40,102 bases of DNA, taken from NCBI RefSeq assembly GCF_030269605.1, contig NZ_BSTQ01000033.1, positions 1 through 40,102 on the forward strand, read 5' to 3'. How positions within the stretch are numbered: position 1 is the first letter of the stretch; each line of letters opens with the position of its first letter. The notes beneath the pieces are model-generated. The model saw only the letters and a list, made by a program, of their open reading frames with translations. It was not told the DNA's origin and did no database searches. The translations under genes and the position numbers were made by a program. Below, one piece after another: positions 1-7,121 of the stretch. The stretch is from Lentzea sp. NBRC 105346. Lineage in GTDB: Bacteria; Actinomycetota; Actinomycetes; Mycobacteriales; Pseudonocardiaceae.

Positions 1-8
1 CCGGCTCC

Positions 9-33
9 GCCGGCAGATGCAAGATCTGCCGGC
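9..33. terminator. Stem-loop at the left edge
   Basis: Perfect inverted repeat with 10-bp arms (GCCGGCAGAT / ATCTGCCGGC) around a 5-nt loop. No T-tract follows, which is usual for actinobacterial terminators. It probably ends a gene lying outside the window, but that gene is not visible. Confidence 0.45.
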
Positions 34-114
34 CCGACAAGGGCTACCACGCCGCACCCCAAGTCAAGCCCCAATCGCGTTTCGTACGTGCCCACCAGAC
101 GCGCCCCACTCTGG

Positions 115-302
115 GTGCGTGGTCGCCACCTCGGCTGCCGGTCCCGTGCGTGGTCGCCAGCTTGGCTGCCGGTCCCGTGCGTGGTCGCCAGCTTTTGTGG
201 CGGTCTCGTGCGTGGTCGCCACCCCTGGCCGCCGGTCCCGTGCGTGGTCGCCACCCCTGGCCGCCGGTCCCGTGCGTGGTCGCCAGCTTGGCTGCCGGTC
301 CC
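115..302. repeat. Tandem repeat, six units of 31-32 bp
   Basis: Six consecutive units start with GTGCGTGGTCGCCA at 115, 146, 177, 208, 240 and 272. Each unit ends in a GCCGGTCCC-like stretch (GCGGTCTC in unit 3). Units 1, 2 and 6 are nearly identical, units 4 and 5 are identical to each other and one base longer, and unit 3 is the most divergent. A degenerate continuation, GTACGTGCCCACC, occurs at 303 and also upstream near 84. The units are contiguous, so this is a minisatellite, not a CRISPR. Mixed 31/32-bp lengths break any reading frame, so the long open frames across it are artefacts of GC-rich repeats. Confidence 0.85.
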
Positions 303-334
303 GTACGTGCCCACCTTCGGCGCGGTCGCCGATC

Positions 335-440
335 CCGGAACTGTCGGTCCCCCTCGCTAGCCTGGATACGGGGGCAGCTCACAACCCTCGCGCGCCGACA
401 CACCCCCAGCCGACCGTAGCGCCAGCCCCCGACAATCCCG
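335..440. repeat. Palindromic dispersed element, copy A (two facing TGTCGG-N10-TANNNT motifs)
   Basis: The plus-strand motif TGTCGG (342-347) is followed after exactly 10 nt by TAGCCT (358-363). The minus strand carries TGTCGG-N10-TACGGT at 434-413. The outer ends are related inverted sequences, CCGGAACTGTCGG on the left and, read from the right, CCGGGATTGTCGG. The same architecture recurs at 31932-32029, and half copies lie in the glycerate kinase gene. The motif matches the published RecA-NDp consensus (TTGTCRGtg-N8-TANNNT), recognised by PafBC in mycobacteria. No gene is positioned directly downstream, so a mobile or relic element is as likely as a working promoter. Confidence 0.6.
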
Positions 441-481
441 GCCTCCGCAGCGGCCCCGCTCCGCAGGATCCCGACTCCGCG

Positions 482-648
482 CGAGTCTTACCGTCCGGCC
501 CCCTGAGTCTGACGCTCCGGCACCCCGAGCTTGACGTTCCCGCCCCGGCGCGCGCGAGTCGAACGCTCCCCGCCCCCACGCGCGCGAGTCGTACGTTCCC
601 GGCCCCCAAGCCGTACCTTCCCGACCCCGAGCCGTACGTTCCCGCCCC
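482..648. repeat. Degenerate GC-rich direct repeats, about seven units of 20-30 bp
   Basis: Units resembling GAGTCNTACGTTCCCGNCCCC recur, for example near 483, 505, 527, 554, 584, 608 and 628, with variable spacers such as CGCGCGC. The decay between units is stronger than in the repeat at 115-302. The whole stretch 1-785 shows no gene I can support: it is repeats, the palindromic element and C-rich spacer. Confidence 0.6.
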
Positions 649-785
649 AACCCACCCCTGGGGGTGGTCACGTCCGGCCCGGTCGCCCGCCCAGCCCCCA
701 ACCTTCGGTTAGGGGCTTAGGGGAGCAGCCCTAGTGCCGCTGACCAGGGCTATGCGGGTGTCCATTTGAGACGTAACTTTTGCTC

Positions 786-1079
786 ATGTCACCGCGCACG
801 GTCACCGTCGTCATCGGTCTCGCCTTCTTTCTGGCCGGAGTGGCGATCCTTCTGGTGACACTCGGCATAGAGGCGCCGAACGGCACGATCATCCCGTGCG
901 GCAACAGCCTCGGCCTCGGGTTCGACCGGCTCACGGCGTCCACGCTGAGCCCCGCCTATGTGGACATCTGCGCCACCCTGCGCGAGCGGCGGCTCGTGTG
1001 GGCTGCTCCGATCGCCTCCGTCGGCGTGCTGCTGCTGTTGGGCGCGACGGTTGTACGCCGGAGGTCTACTCATCGGTAA
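786..1079 (+). CDS. Small two-TM membrane protein
   Basis: A 97-residue protein I do not recognise. Two hydrophobic segments are clear, at about residues 5-26 (VIGLAFFLAGVAILLV) and 72-92 (WAAPIASVGVLLLLGA), so both ends should sit in the membrane. The loop between them holds two cysteines (PCGNSLGLGF and DICATLRER) that could form a disulfide if extracytoplasmic. The ATG at 786 is chosen; an in-frame TTG at 780 would add two residues. Neither has a strong ribosome site. The stop lies 10 bp before the reductase gene on the same strand, so the two are probably cotranscribed. Confidence 0.6.
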   Translation: MSPRTVTVVIGLAFFLAGVAILLVTLGIEAPNGTIIPCGNSLGLGFDRLTASTLSPAYVDICATLRERRLVWAAPIASVGVLLLLGATVVRRRSTHR

Positions 1080-1089
1080 GGTCCGCCGT

Positions 1090-2121
1090 ATGACGTGGAT
1101 GCTCTACGGCGCGAACGGTTACACCGGGCAACTCATCGCCGACCTCGCGGTCCGGCGCGGGCATCGGCCGATCCTCGCGGGCCGCACCGAGGCCAAGATC
1201 GCCCCGCTCGCCGAGGACCTCGGGCTGGAGTATCGGGCGTTCGACCTCACCGATGCCGAAAAACCTCTCAGTGACGTCGAGGCGGTCGCGCACTGCGCCG
1301 GGCCGTTCTCCGCCACGTCCGCGCCGATGGTGGCCGCGTGCCTCAAGACGGGCACCCACTACATCGACATCACCGGCGAGATCGACGTCTTCGAGGCGAT
1401 CGCGAAGCAGGACGACGCCGCGAAGCAAGCCAACGTCGTCCTGTTGCCGGGAGCCGGGTTCGACGTGGTGCCAACGGACTGCGTCGCGGCCATGCTCAAG
1501 GAAGCGCTGCCGGACGCGACGCACCTCGATCTGGCGTTCCTCGTCGGGGGTGGCGCTAGCGCGGGCACCGCGAAGACGACTGTGGAGTCCGCGTCGGCGG
1601 GCGGCCGGGTGCGGGAGAACGGGGTGCTGAAAACGGAACGCATCGGGCAGCGCACCCGCATCGCCGACTTTCCGGCCGGGCCGCGGCGCGTCGGCTCCAT
1701 GCCGTGGGGTGACGTCAGTACGGCCTACCGGAGCACGGGAATTCCGAACATCACCACGTTCACGGCGTTCCCCGGTGCGGTCGGCCAGCTGCAGGCGATC
1801 TTCGCGCCGATCCTCGGCACGCCGCTGTTCCAGAAGTTCGGGAAGTCCGTTGTGGAGCGGTTCATCGGCGGACCGGACGAGCACAAGCGCAAGAACACCA
1901 TCTGCCAGGTGTTCGGCGAGGCTTGGAACGCGGAGAAGCGCGTCAGCATCGCCCTCAAAGGACCGAACGCCTACAGCCTGACCGCGGACTCGGTCGTGAA
2001 AGCGATCGAGAAGATCGGCGATGTGCCGCCCGGCTCGCACACGCCGTCCAGCGCGTTCGGCGCTGACTACGTGCGCGAGCTGGACGGTGTGGAGGTCAGC
2101 CCCGTGAAAGCAGGGAAGTGA
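1090..2121 (+). CDS. Saccharopine dehydrogenase-like NAD(P)-binding reductase
   Basis: A 343-residue protein of the saccharopine dehydrogenase NADP-binding family, called trans-acting enoyl reductase family in mycobacteria. The N-terminal Rossmann signature GANGYTGQL is at residues 7-15, followed by an AGRTEAK arginine typical of NADP preference. A second conserved stretch, AHCAGPFS, lies near residue 75 and PGAGFDVVPTDC near 125. The substrate cannot be read from sequence; actinobacterial relatives act in lipid metabolism or are uncharacterised. The open frame extends upstream to 958, but that part overlaps the preceding gene in another frame, and homology begins at MTWMLYGANGYTG, so ATG 1090 is chosen. 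The 3' end overlaps lipA, on the opposite strand, by 26 bp. Confidence 0.85.
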   Translation: MTWMLYGANGYTGQLIADLAVRRGHRPILAGRTEAKIAPLAEDLGLEYRAFDLTDAEKPLSDVEAVAHCAGPFSATSAPMVAACLKTGTHYIDITGEIDVFEAIAKQDDAAKQANVVLLPGAGFDVVPTDCVAAMLKEALPDATHLDLAFLVGGGASAGTAKTTVESASAGGRVRENGVLKTERIGQRTRIADFPAGPRRVGSMPWGDVSTAYRSTGIPNITTFTAFPGAVGQLQAIFAPILGTPLFQKFGKSVVERFIGGPDEHKRKNTICQVFGEAWNAEKRVSIALKGPNAYSLTADSVVKAIEKIGDVPPGSHTPSSAFGADYVRELDGVEVSPVKAGK

Positions 2122-3097
2122 TCTCCTGGGACGCGCTCTCCTGCAGGAGGTGCAGCAGGTTCTCGGGCAGCTCGTGCCCGCGCTTCTGCACCGCCTGCGC
2201 GTAGAGCCGCCCGGCGCGGTACGAGGAGCGCACCAGCGGGCCCGCCATGACACCGGAGAAGCCGATGCCCTCGGCGGTCTCCTTGTGCTCCACGAACTCC
2301 TCGGGCTTCACCCAGCGCTCGACCGGGTGGTGCCGCGGCGACGGGCGCAGGTACTGGGTGATCGTGATGATCTCGCACCCGGCGTCGTACAGGTCCTGCA
2401 GAGCCTCAGTGACCTCGTCGGGCGTCTCGCCCATGCCGAGGATCAGGTTCGACTTGGTGACCAGACCGGCCTCACGCGCCGCGGTGATCACTTCGAGGGA
2501 ACGCTCGTAGCGGAACGCCGGGCGGATGCGCTTGAAGATCCGCGGCACGGTCTCCAGGTTGTGCGCGAGCACCTCGGGACGTGAGCCGAACACCTCGGCA
2601 AGCTGCTCAGGGACCGCGTTGAAGTCCGGGATCAGCAGCTCGACACCCGTGCCGGGGTTCATCGCGTGGATCTGCCGGACGGTCTCGGCGTACAGCCACG
2701 CGCCACCGTCTTCAAGGTCGTCGCGGGCGACACCGGTGACCGTCGAGTACCGCAGGCCCATCGCCTGGACGGACTCCGCCACGCGGCGCGGCTCGTCGCG
2801 GTCCAGGTCGGCCGGCTTGCCGGTGTCGATCTGGCAGAAGTCGCAGCGGCGCGTGCACTGCTCGCCGCCGATGAGGAACGTGGCCTCGCGGTCTTCCCAG
2901 CACTCGTAGATGTTGGGACAGCCGGCCTCTTCACACACCGTGTGCAGGCCCTCGCGCTTGACCAGACCCTTGAGCTCCCGGTACTCCGGACCCATCTTGG
3001 CGCGGGTCTTGATCCACGAGGGCTTCTTCTCGATCGGCGTCTGGCTGTTGCGAACCTCGAGACGCAGCAGCTTCCGACCCTCCGGCACCACAGTCAC
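2096..3097 (-). CDS. lipA: Lipoyl synthase
   Basis: Radical SAM enzyme that inserts two sulfurs into the octanoyl group carried by E2 and GcvH lipoyl domains. The protein has 333 residues, as expected. The auxiliary cluster cysteines form C55-x4-C60-x5-C66 and the radical SAM cluster C81-x3-C85-x2-C88 (in QCTRRCDFCQIDTGKP). The C-terminal RSSYRAG supplies the serine ligand of the auxiliary cluster. The N-terminus (EGRKLLRLEVRNSQTPIEKKPSWIK) is strongly conserved in actinobacteria and fixes the ATG start. In M. tuberculosis lipA adjoins lipB; here lipB is 13.4 kb away, behind the accessory region. An SDR gene ends 37 bp upstream on the same strand, leaving little room for a private promoter. 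Confidence 0.97.
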   Translation of the reverse strand: MTVVPEGRKLLRLEVRNSQTPIEKKPSWIKTRAKMGPEYRELKGLVKREGLHTVCEEAGCPNIYECWEDREATFLIGGEQCTRRCDFCQIDTGKPADLDRDEPRRVAESVQAMGLRYSTVTGVARDDLEDGGAWLYAETVRQIHAMNPGTGVELLIPDFNAVPEQLAEVFGSRPEVLAHNLETVPRIFKRIRPAFRYERSLEVITAAREAGLVTKSNLILGMGETPDEVTEALQDLYDAGCEIITITQYLRPSPRHHPVERWVKPEEFVEHKETAEGIGFSGVMAGPLVRSSYRAGRLYAQAVQKRGHELPENLLHLLQESASQEITSLLSRG

Positions 3098-3134
3098 CTG
3101 CCCAGCGTACGCGTTGACCTCGGCGTGTCCGGCG

Positions 3135-4025
3135 TCACGCGGGGTCTGGTGTGACGCCCGTCAACTTCGCCGTAAGGTCCCACAGCCTGCTCGCGGCGAG
3201 ATCGTCGCGCCCTTGAGCCGCCACCCTCGCCACCGCCGGGTACCCGAACGCGCCCTGGAAGCCGCCGGGGCCGTAGTACTCGCCGCCGCGCGCGTCCAGC
3301 GACGTGGCCGCGTACAGCTGCGAGAGCGCGCCCTTCTCGACCGGCTGCGAGAACAGGTGGCTGAGCCGGCCGCCGATCTTGAGGATCGAGCTGCGGTGCG
3401 CGTCGGCCATGTTGTTGGTCAGGTCCGTCGCGGCGACGCCGGGGTGCGCGGCGATCGACGTGACGTCGGTCGACCGGCGGTCCAGCTCGCGCGCGAACAG
3501 GATGTTGGCCAGCTTCGACTGGGCGTACGCCCCGGCCGGGCTGTAGCGGCGGCGTTCCCAGTTCGGGTCGTCGAAGTCGATGCGGCCACTGCTGTGCATG
3601 AGGCTCGACACGGTGACCACCCGCGAGCCGGGACGCTTGCGCAGGGCGGGCATCAGCAGCCACGTCAGCGCGGCGTGCCCCAGGTGGTTCGTGCCGAACT
3701 GGCGCTCGAACCCGTCCTTCGTCGTTCCATAGGGCACCGCCATGATGCCCGCGTTGTTGATCAGCACGTCGAGTTCGGGCACCGACGACGCGGCCTCGCG
3801 GACCGAGGCGAGATCGGCCAGGTCCAGCTCCAGCGCCGACGCGTCACCTTGGATCAAGTCCAACGCCTGCTGGGCGCGCTCGGTGGAACGACAGCCGATC
3901 AGCACGCGGGCGCCCTTCGCGGCCAGTACCTGTGCGGTGCGCAGGCCGAGCCCGGAGTTCGCGCCGGTGACGAGCACGGTGCGGCCGGTCTGGTCGGGGA
4001 TGTCCGCTTCGGTCCACTTGGCCAT
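3135..4025 (-). CDS. Short-chain dehydrogenase/reductase
   Basis: A 296-residue classical-type SDR, closest in feel to the retinol dehydrogenase/WWOX-like group. The cofactor motif TGANSGLG is near residues 20-27, the basic pair in GCRSTER near 45-51 suggests NADP(H), NNAGIM is near residue 90 and the catalytic YAQSK (Tyr-x-x-x-Lys) near residue 168. The substrate is unknown. The gene follows a 101-aa gene by 27 bp, and that gap contains a perfect CTACCG-TT-CGGTAG palindrome ending 11 bp before the ATG, so a TetR-type repressor probably blocks this unit. The divergent TetR gene at 4444 is the obvious candidate, although its own putative operators have different spacing. Confidence 0.9.
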   Translation of the reverse strand: MAKWTEADIPDQTGRTVLVTGANSGLGLRTAQVLAAKGARVLIGCRSTERAQQALDLIQGDASALELDLADLASVREAASSVPELDVLINNAGIMAVPYGTTKDGFERQFGTNHLGHAALTWLLMPALRKRPGSRVVTVSSLMHSSGRIDFDDPNWERRRYSPAGAYAQSKLANILFARELDRRSTDVTSIAAHPGVAATDLTNNMADAHRSSILKIGGRLSHLFSQPVEKGALSQLYAATSLDARGGEYYGPGGFQGAFGYPAVARVAAQGRDDLAASRLWDLTAKLTGVTPDPA

Positions 4026-4035
4026 GCCGTAATAC

Positions 4036-4049
4036 CTACCGTTCGGTAG
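4036..4049. promoter_or_regulatory. Palindromic operator in front of the SDR gene
   Basis: CTACCG-TT-CGGTAG is a perfect 14-bp palindrome 11-24 bp upstream of the SDR start codon and lies in the 27-bp gap after the 101-aa gene. This form is common for TetR-family sites. A related sequence, CTACC-AAAC-GGTAG, is at 34610-34623. Confidence 0.6.
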
Positions 4050-4052
4050 TGC

Positions 4053-4358
4053 TCAGGCGCTACGTGCCAGTTCGGTCACGTGCGCGTCCAGCACTGCGCG
4101 CAGCGTCGGGTCCTCGACGGACAGCCTTCGGGTGACGCGCGCCACCACGGTCTCGTAGTCGTCGTCGGTGTCGATCAGTTCGACGGCGACCCGCCCGTCG
4201 AGGCGCTGGTTCCAGCGGTGCCGCAGCGCGAGCAGCAGTTCGTCCAGGCTCTCGAAGACGTCGGGGTCGACGATCAGCGGCGCGGACGGGTCGTGGCGGG
4301 CGTCGTGCAGGACGGCGTCGATGGCGTCACGTCTGCGGTAGAAGTCGCTCCAGCTCAT
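4053..4358 (-). CDS. Hypothetical 101-aa protein
   Basis: Not recognised. The protein is acidic and soluble, without signal peptide or membrane segment. It starts MSWSDFYRRRDAID and is predicted mostly helical, with DPDVFESLDELLLALRHRWNQRL in the middle and an acidic patch DTDDDYETVV. It is divergent from the TetR gene at 4444, and the 85 bp between them carries four operator-like palindromes, so its expression is probably governed by that regulator. It is followed by the SDR gene, likely in one transcript. Confidence 0.75.
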   Translation of the reverse strand: MSWSDFYRRRDAIDAVLHDARHDPSAPLIVDPDVFESLDELLLALRHRWNQRLDGRVAVELIDTDDDYETVVARVTRRLSVEDPTLRAVLDAHVTELARSA

Positions 4359-4362
4359 GGTT

Positions 4363-4431
4363 CATACCCCCGGTCTTTGCCATACCCTCGGTATGTAAGC
4401 GACCATACCACGGGTACGTACCGTCAGTATG
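4363..4431. promoter_or_regulatory. Ladder of four CATACC-N3-GGTATG operators
   Basis: Four copies of a 15-bp inverted repeat occur in the divergent promoter. Site 1 is 4363-4377 (half-site GGTCTT degenerate), site 2 is 4381-4395 (CATACC-CTC-GGTATG, perfect), site 3 is 4404-4418 (right half GGTACG), and site 4 is 4417-4431 (CGTACC-GTC-AGTATG), overlapping site 3 by two bases. Centres are 18, 23 and 13 bp apart. The array ends 13 bp before the TetR start, consistent with autoregulation and control of the divergent gene at 4358. Confidence 0.75.
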
Positions 4432-4443
4432 TAAAGTACCTTT

Positions 4444-5061
4444 GTGGCCGTGGTGACAATGCGGTCAAGGCGCCTGGAGTACTCCGAGGCCACGCGCCAG
4501 GCGCTGGTGGACAACGCCATCGAGCTGTTCACCAAGCGCGGCTACGCGGGCACGTCGCTGGACGAGGTCGTCAAACGGGCCCGCGTCACGAAAGGCGCGC
4601 TGTACCACCACTTCAACGGCAAGCAGGCCCTCTTCGAGGCGGCGTTCGAGGCCGTCGAGACCGCGATGCTCGCCCGCCTGTCGAAGATCGTCACCGCGCC
4701 CGGCGACCCGTGGGAGACCGCGATCACCGGCCTGCGCGCGTACGTGCGCGAATGCCTGGAGCCGTCGTACCAGCGGATCGTGATCCACGAGGCGCCGGTC
4801 GTGATGGGCTGGGAACGCTGGCGTGAGGCCGAGGAGCACTACAGCTTCGGATTGCTGCGCACCGCCATCCAGATGTTGTGCGACGCCGGGGAAATCGACG
4901 AGGACCTTCCGGTGGAGATCACCACCCGGCTGTTGTTCGGGTCGTTGTCGGCGGGTGCGAGCACGATCGCGAGCTCGCCGGACCCGAAGAAGGTGAGCCG
5001 TGAAGTGGAACGCGCGATCGTGCGAGTCGTGGAAGGGCTTCGCCGGGGTGACGGCCGGTAG
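4444..5061 (+). CDS. TetR/AcrR family transcriptional regulator
   Basis: A 205-residue regulator. The N-terminal helix-turn-helix spans about residues 13-60, with TSLDEVVKRARVTKGALYHHF as the core and the typical FNGKQALFEAAFE that follows. The C-terminal ligand-binding half contains YVRECLEPSYQRIVIHEAPVVMGWERWREAE, common in actinobacterial members of unknown ligand. GTG 4444 is the start; an internal ATG lies 15 nt later. The promoter region holds four operator-like palindromes, so negative autoregulation is likely. It probably represses the divergent 101-aa/SDR unit; a role in RiPP control cannot be shown. Confidence 0.93.
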   Translation: MAVVTMRSRRLEYSEATRQALVDNAIELFTKRGYAGTSLDEVVKRARVTKGALYHHFNGKQALFEAAFEAVETAMLARLSKIVTAPGDPWETAITGLRAYVRECLEPSYQRIVIHEAPVVMGWERWREAEEHYSFGLLRTAIQMLCDAGEIDEDLPVEITTRLLFGSLSAGASTIASSPDPKKVSREVERAIVRVVEGLRRGDGR

Positions 5062-5192
5062 CCGTTCAATTACAGATATACAGAGCGGTTGGGGCGTTCG
5101 GCGCAGCGCCTGCGACTTCCGGGCCAATTTCTTGGCACCGCATGTCACCGAATGTAAGACTCAGTACTTTGAGCTGACTCGTAGGGGGCTCG

Positions 5193-5798
5193 ATGATCAG
5201 GGTGTTGCTGGCCGAGGACGTGCAAATGGTCCGCGGCGCACTCGTCGCACTGCTGGATCTCGAGCCGGACATGCAGGTTGTCGCGTCGGTCGCCAACGGC
5301 GACGAAATTCTTCCCGCGGTCGAGCAGAACAAACCCGATGTGGCGGTGCTCGACATCGACCTGCCGGGAATGGACGGCCTTTCCGCGGCCGCCCAGATCC
5401 ACGAGGTGGCCCCCGCGACGCGCACGCTGATTCTCACCAGCCTCGGCCGGCCCGGCACGCTGCGCCGCGCGCTCACCGCCCGCGTCAACGGGTTCATCCT
5501 CAAGGACGCCCCGATCAACCAGCTCGCGGACGCGATCCGCGGCGTCGCGGTCGGCCGCCGGGTGATCGACTCGCAGCTCGCGCTCACCGCGTGGGACGGC
5601 GACGAGTGCCCGCTGACAGCCCGTGAGCTGGAGGTTCTCCGGCTCGCCGCGGACGGCGCCGACGCCACCGAGATCGCCGGATCGCTCTTCCTGTCGGTCG
5701 GCACGATCCGCAACTACCTGACGACGGTCACCATGAAGCTCGAGGCGCGTAACCGTGTCGACGCGGTGCGGATCGCGCGCAAGGCGGGTTGGCTCTAG
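5193..5798 (+). CDS. NarL/LuxR-family response regulator (system 1)
   Basis: A 201-residue two-component regulator. The receiver domain (1-120) has the acidic pair E8/D9, phospho-acceptor D54 in VLDIDLPGMDG, T82 and K104 in FILKDAP. The LuxR-type DNA-binding domain covers about 138-197 (CPLTARELEVLRLAADG, then SVGTIRNYLTTVTMKL). A good ribosome site (AGGGGG) precedes the ATG. The gene ends tail-to-tail with the kinase gene, with stop codons overlapping by four bases, so they are almost certainly partners. It is about 70% identical by eye to the regulator at 7948, indicating duplication. Likely targets are the local SARP genes, by inference. Confidence 0.95.
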   Translation: MIRVLLAEDVQMVRGALVALLDLEPDMQVVASVANGDEILPAVEQNKPDVAVLDIDLPGMDGLSAAAQIHEVAPATRTLILTSLGRPGTLRRALTARVNGFILKDAPINQLADAIRGVAVGRRVIDSQLALTAWDGDECPLTARELEVLRLAADGADATEIAGSLFLSVGTIRNYLTTVTMKLEARNRVDAVRIARKAGWL

Positions 5799-6874
5799 GC
5801 CACCGGAATCGACGCGTGCAGGTGGAACCGGTCGCCGTCGAGGCGTGAGCTGAACAGCCCGCCGATCTCCTGGACCCGCTCGGTCATGTTCCGCACGCCG
5901 CTGCCCGAGCTCCGTCCCTCCTCCTGGCCCGCGCCGTCGTTGACGATGTCGAGCACCACGACGTTCCCGCTCTGCCGCAGCGAAATGTCGCACTGCTCGG
6001 CCTTGCTGTGCCGCAGCACGTTCGTGACGCTCTCCCGCAGCACGGTCGACAGCACCGTGGCCACCGGCTCGGGGATGTCGCCGTGGTCGAGGTCCATCCG
6101 CACGGCCACGTTGGCCGAGGCCAGCACGGCCTGCGCCGAGGAGAACGACTCCTGCACCGACATCAGCCGATAGCCCAGCGCGACCGACCGCACGTCGACC
6201 AGCGTGTGCCGGGTGATGTCGACGATCTCGCGCAGCGTCTCCCGCGCCAGCTCGGGGTTGTCCGGCAGCAGCCGGTGGGTCAGCTCGCTCTTCAGCTTGA
6301 TCGCCGACAGGCCGTACCCGAGCAGGTCGTGCAGGTCCCGTGACACCCGCACGCGTTCCTCCGCGACGGCGTCGCGGGCCACGTCGGAGCAGGCCTGCTC
6401 GATCTTCACCGCCAGCGCGGCCAGCCACGGCAGCCCGTGCACGACGAAACCCGCCAGCACGGTCGTGACGAAGATCAGCGCGGCCTCGGTGGCGCCGTGT
6501 CCCAGCGCCGCCGCGAGCGCGACGGCCGCGAACGCGATCCACCCGGCGACTTTCGGCAGCACGAGCAACGTGTTGCCCGCGAGGAAACCGGTCACCGCGA
6601 CCCACGTGTGGCCGAACAGCATCGGTGGCACCGCCAGCAGCGCGGCCTGAACGGCCAGCGCGGTATAGCCCGTCAGCGGAGCCGGACGTCGGCTGAAATA
6701 GGACAACTGAATGGCGCACAACGCACCAATGACGGCCACGACCACCGCTGAACGGGTGATTCCCTGGTGCAGCAGGAGGGCGTGCGCGAGTTCAATCGAA
6801 GACAGCCCGCCGACTATCACGAGGATCGTTCGGGTAGTCCGCGAAGCCGGTGGCATCGCCAATACTGCTGCCAT
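5795..6874 (-). CDS. DesK/NarX-like sensor histidine kinase (system 1)
   Basis: Sensor kinase of the HisKA_3 family with 359 residues from ATG 6874. The N-terminal half has five to six hydrophobic segments and no large extracytoplasmic loop, so the signal is probably sensed in or near the membrane. The phospho-acceptor His lies in SRDLHDLLGYGLSAIKLKSELT (His182), followed by the dimerisation helices (VDITRHTLVDVRSVALGYR). The ATPase domain has VLRESVTNVLRHSKAEQC, IVNDGAG and GSGVRNMTERV. The start is uncertain: ATG 6874 with GGGGG upstream is preferred, while an in-frame TTG at 6928 with GGAG would add 18 residues. It is convergent with the regulator at 5193 and closely resembles each half of the double kinase at 8625-10946. 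Confidence 0.93.
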   Translation of the reverse strand: MAAVLAMPPASRTTRTILVIVGGLSSIELAHALLLHQGITRSAVVVAVIGALCAIQLSYFSRRPAPLTGYTALAVQAALLAVPPMLFGHTWVAVTGFLAGNTLLVLPKVAGWIAFAAVALAAALGHGATEAALIFVTTVLAGFVVHGLPWLAALAVKIEQACSDVARDAVAEERVRVSRDLHDLLGYGLSAIKLKSELTHRLLPDNPELARETLREIVDITRHTLVDVRSVALGYRLMSVQESFSSAQAVLASANVAVRMDLDHGDIPEPVATVLSTVLRESVTNVLRHSKAEQCDISLRQSGNVVVLDIVNDGAGQEEGRSSGSGVRNMTERVQEIGGLFSSRLDGDRFHLHASIPVA

Positions 6875-7017
6875 TTTCAACCCCCGCACGCAGACGAGCG
6901 CCGCCCGCGAATAATACGGCAATGTCAAGGGTTCTCCGGCGAAGAAAATTAGGGCGAACGGCCGGTATCAAGAAGGCCTCATCACTAACCGCATCCGAAC
7001 TGTCACGCAGCGGCATG

Positions 7018-7091
7018 TGAAAGTTTCATCATCGACTCGTGGGCCGGTACGTGGCGATGCGAAGGGGGTCTCGGTTGCACTTGTGGGTGCA
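7018..7091. promoter_or_regulatory. Promoter region of SARP 1 with inverted repeats
   Basis: A perfect TGAAA-G-TTTCA palindrome lies at 7018-7028. An inverted repeat TGCAC-N6-GTGCA lies at 7076-7091, 30 bp before the SARP start. The second SARP gene has a comparable TGCAC-N8-GTGCA repeat 21 bp before its start, which suggests a shared regulator. Confidence 0.45.
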
Positions 7092-7121
7092 GGAAACACC
7101 GCCGCCGTAGGGAGAGTTGCC

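Noticed and set aside
115..302. Possible CRISPR array
   Set aside because: The units are contiguous with no unique spacers, and no cas gene is present.
342..363. Damage-inducible promoter for the small membrane protein at 786
   Set aside because: More than 400 bp of repeats separate them, and the motif belongs to a palindromic element found elsewhere without a gene downstream.
17..712. Open frames of 231, 119, 114, 90 and 89 residues over the left edge
   Set aside because: They run through GC-rich tandem repeats, overlap in several frames, and consist of Arg/Pro/Ala/Ser-rich sequence with no recognisable domain. The 31/32-bp unit mix would break frame.
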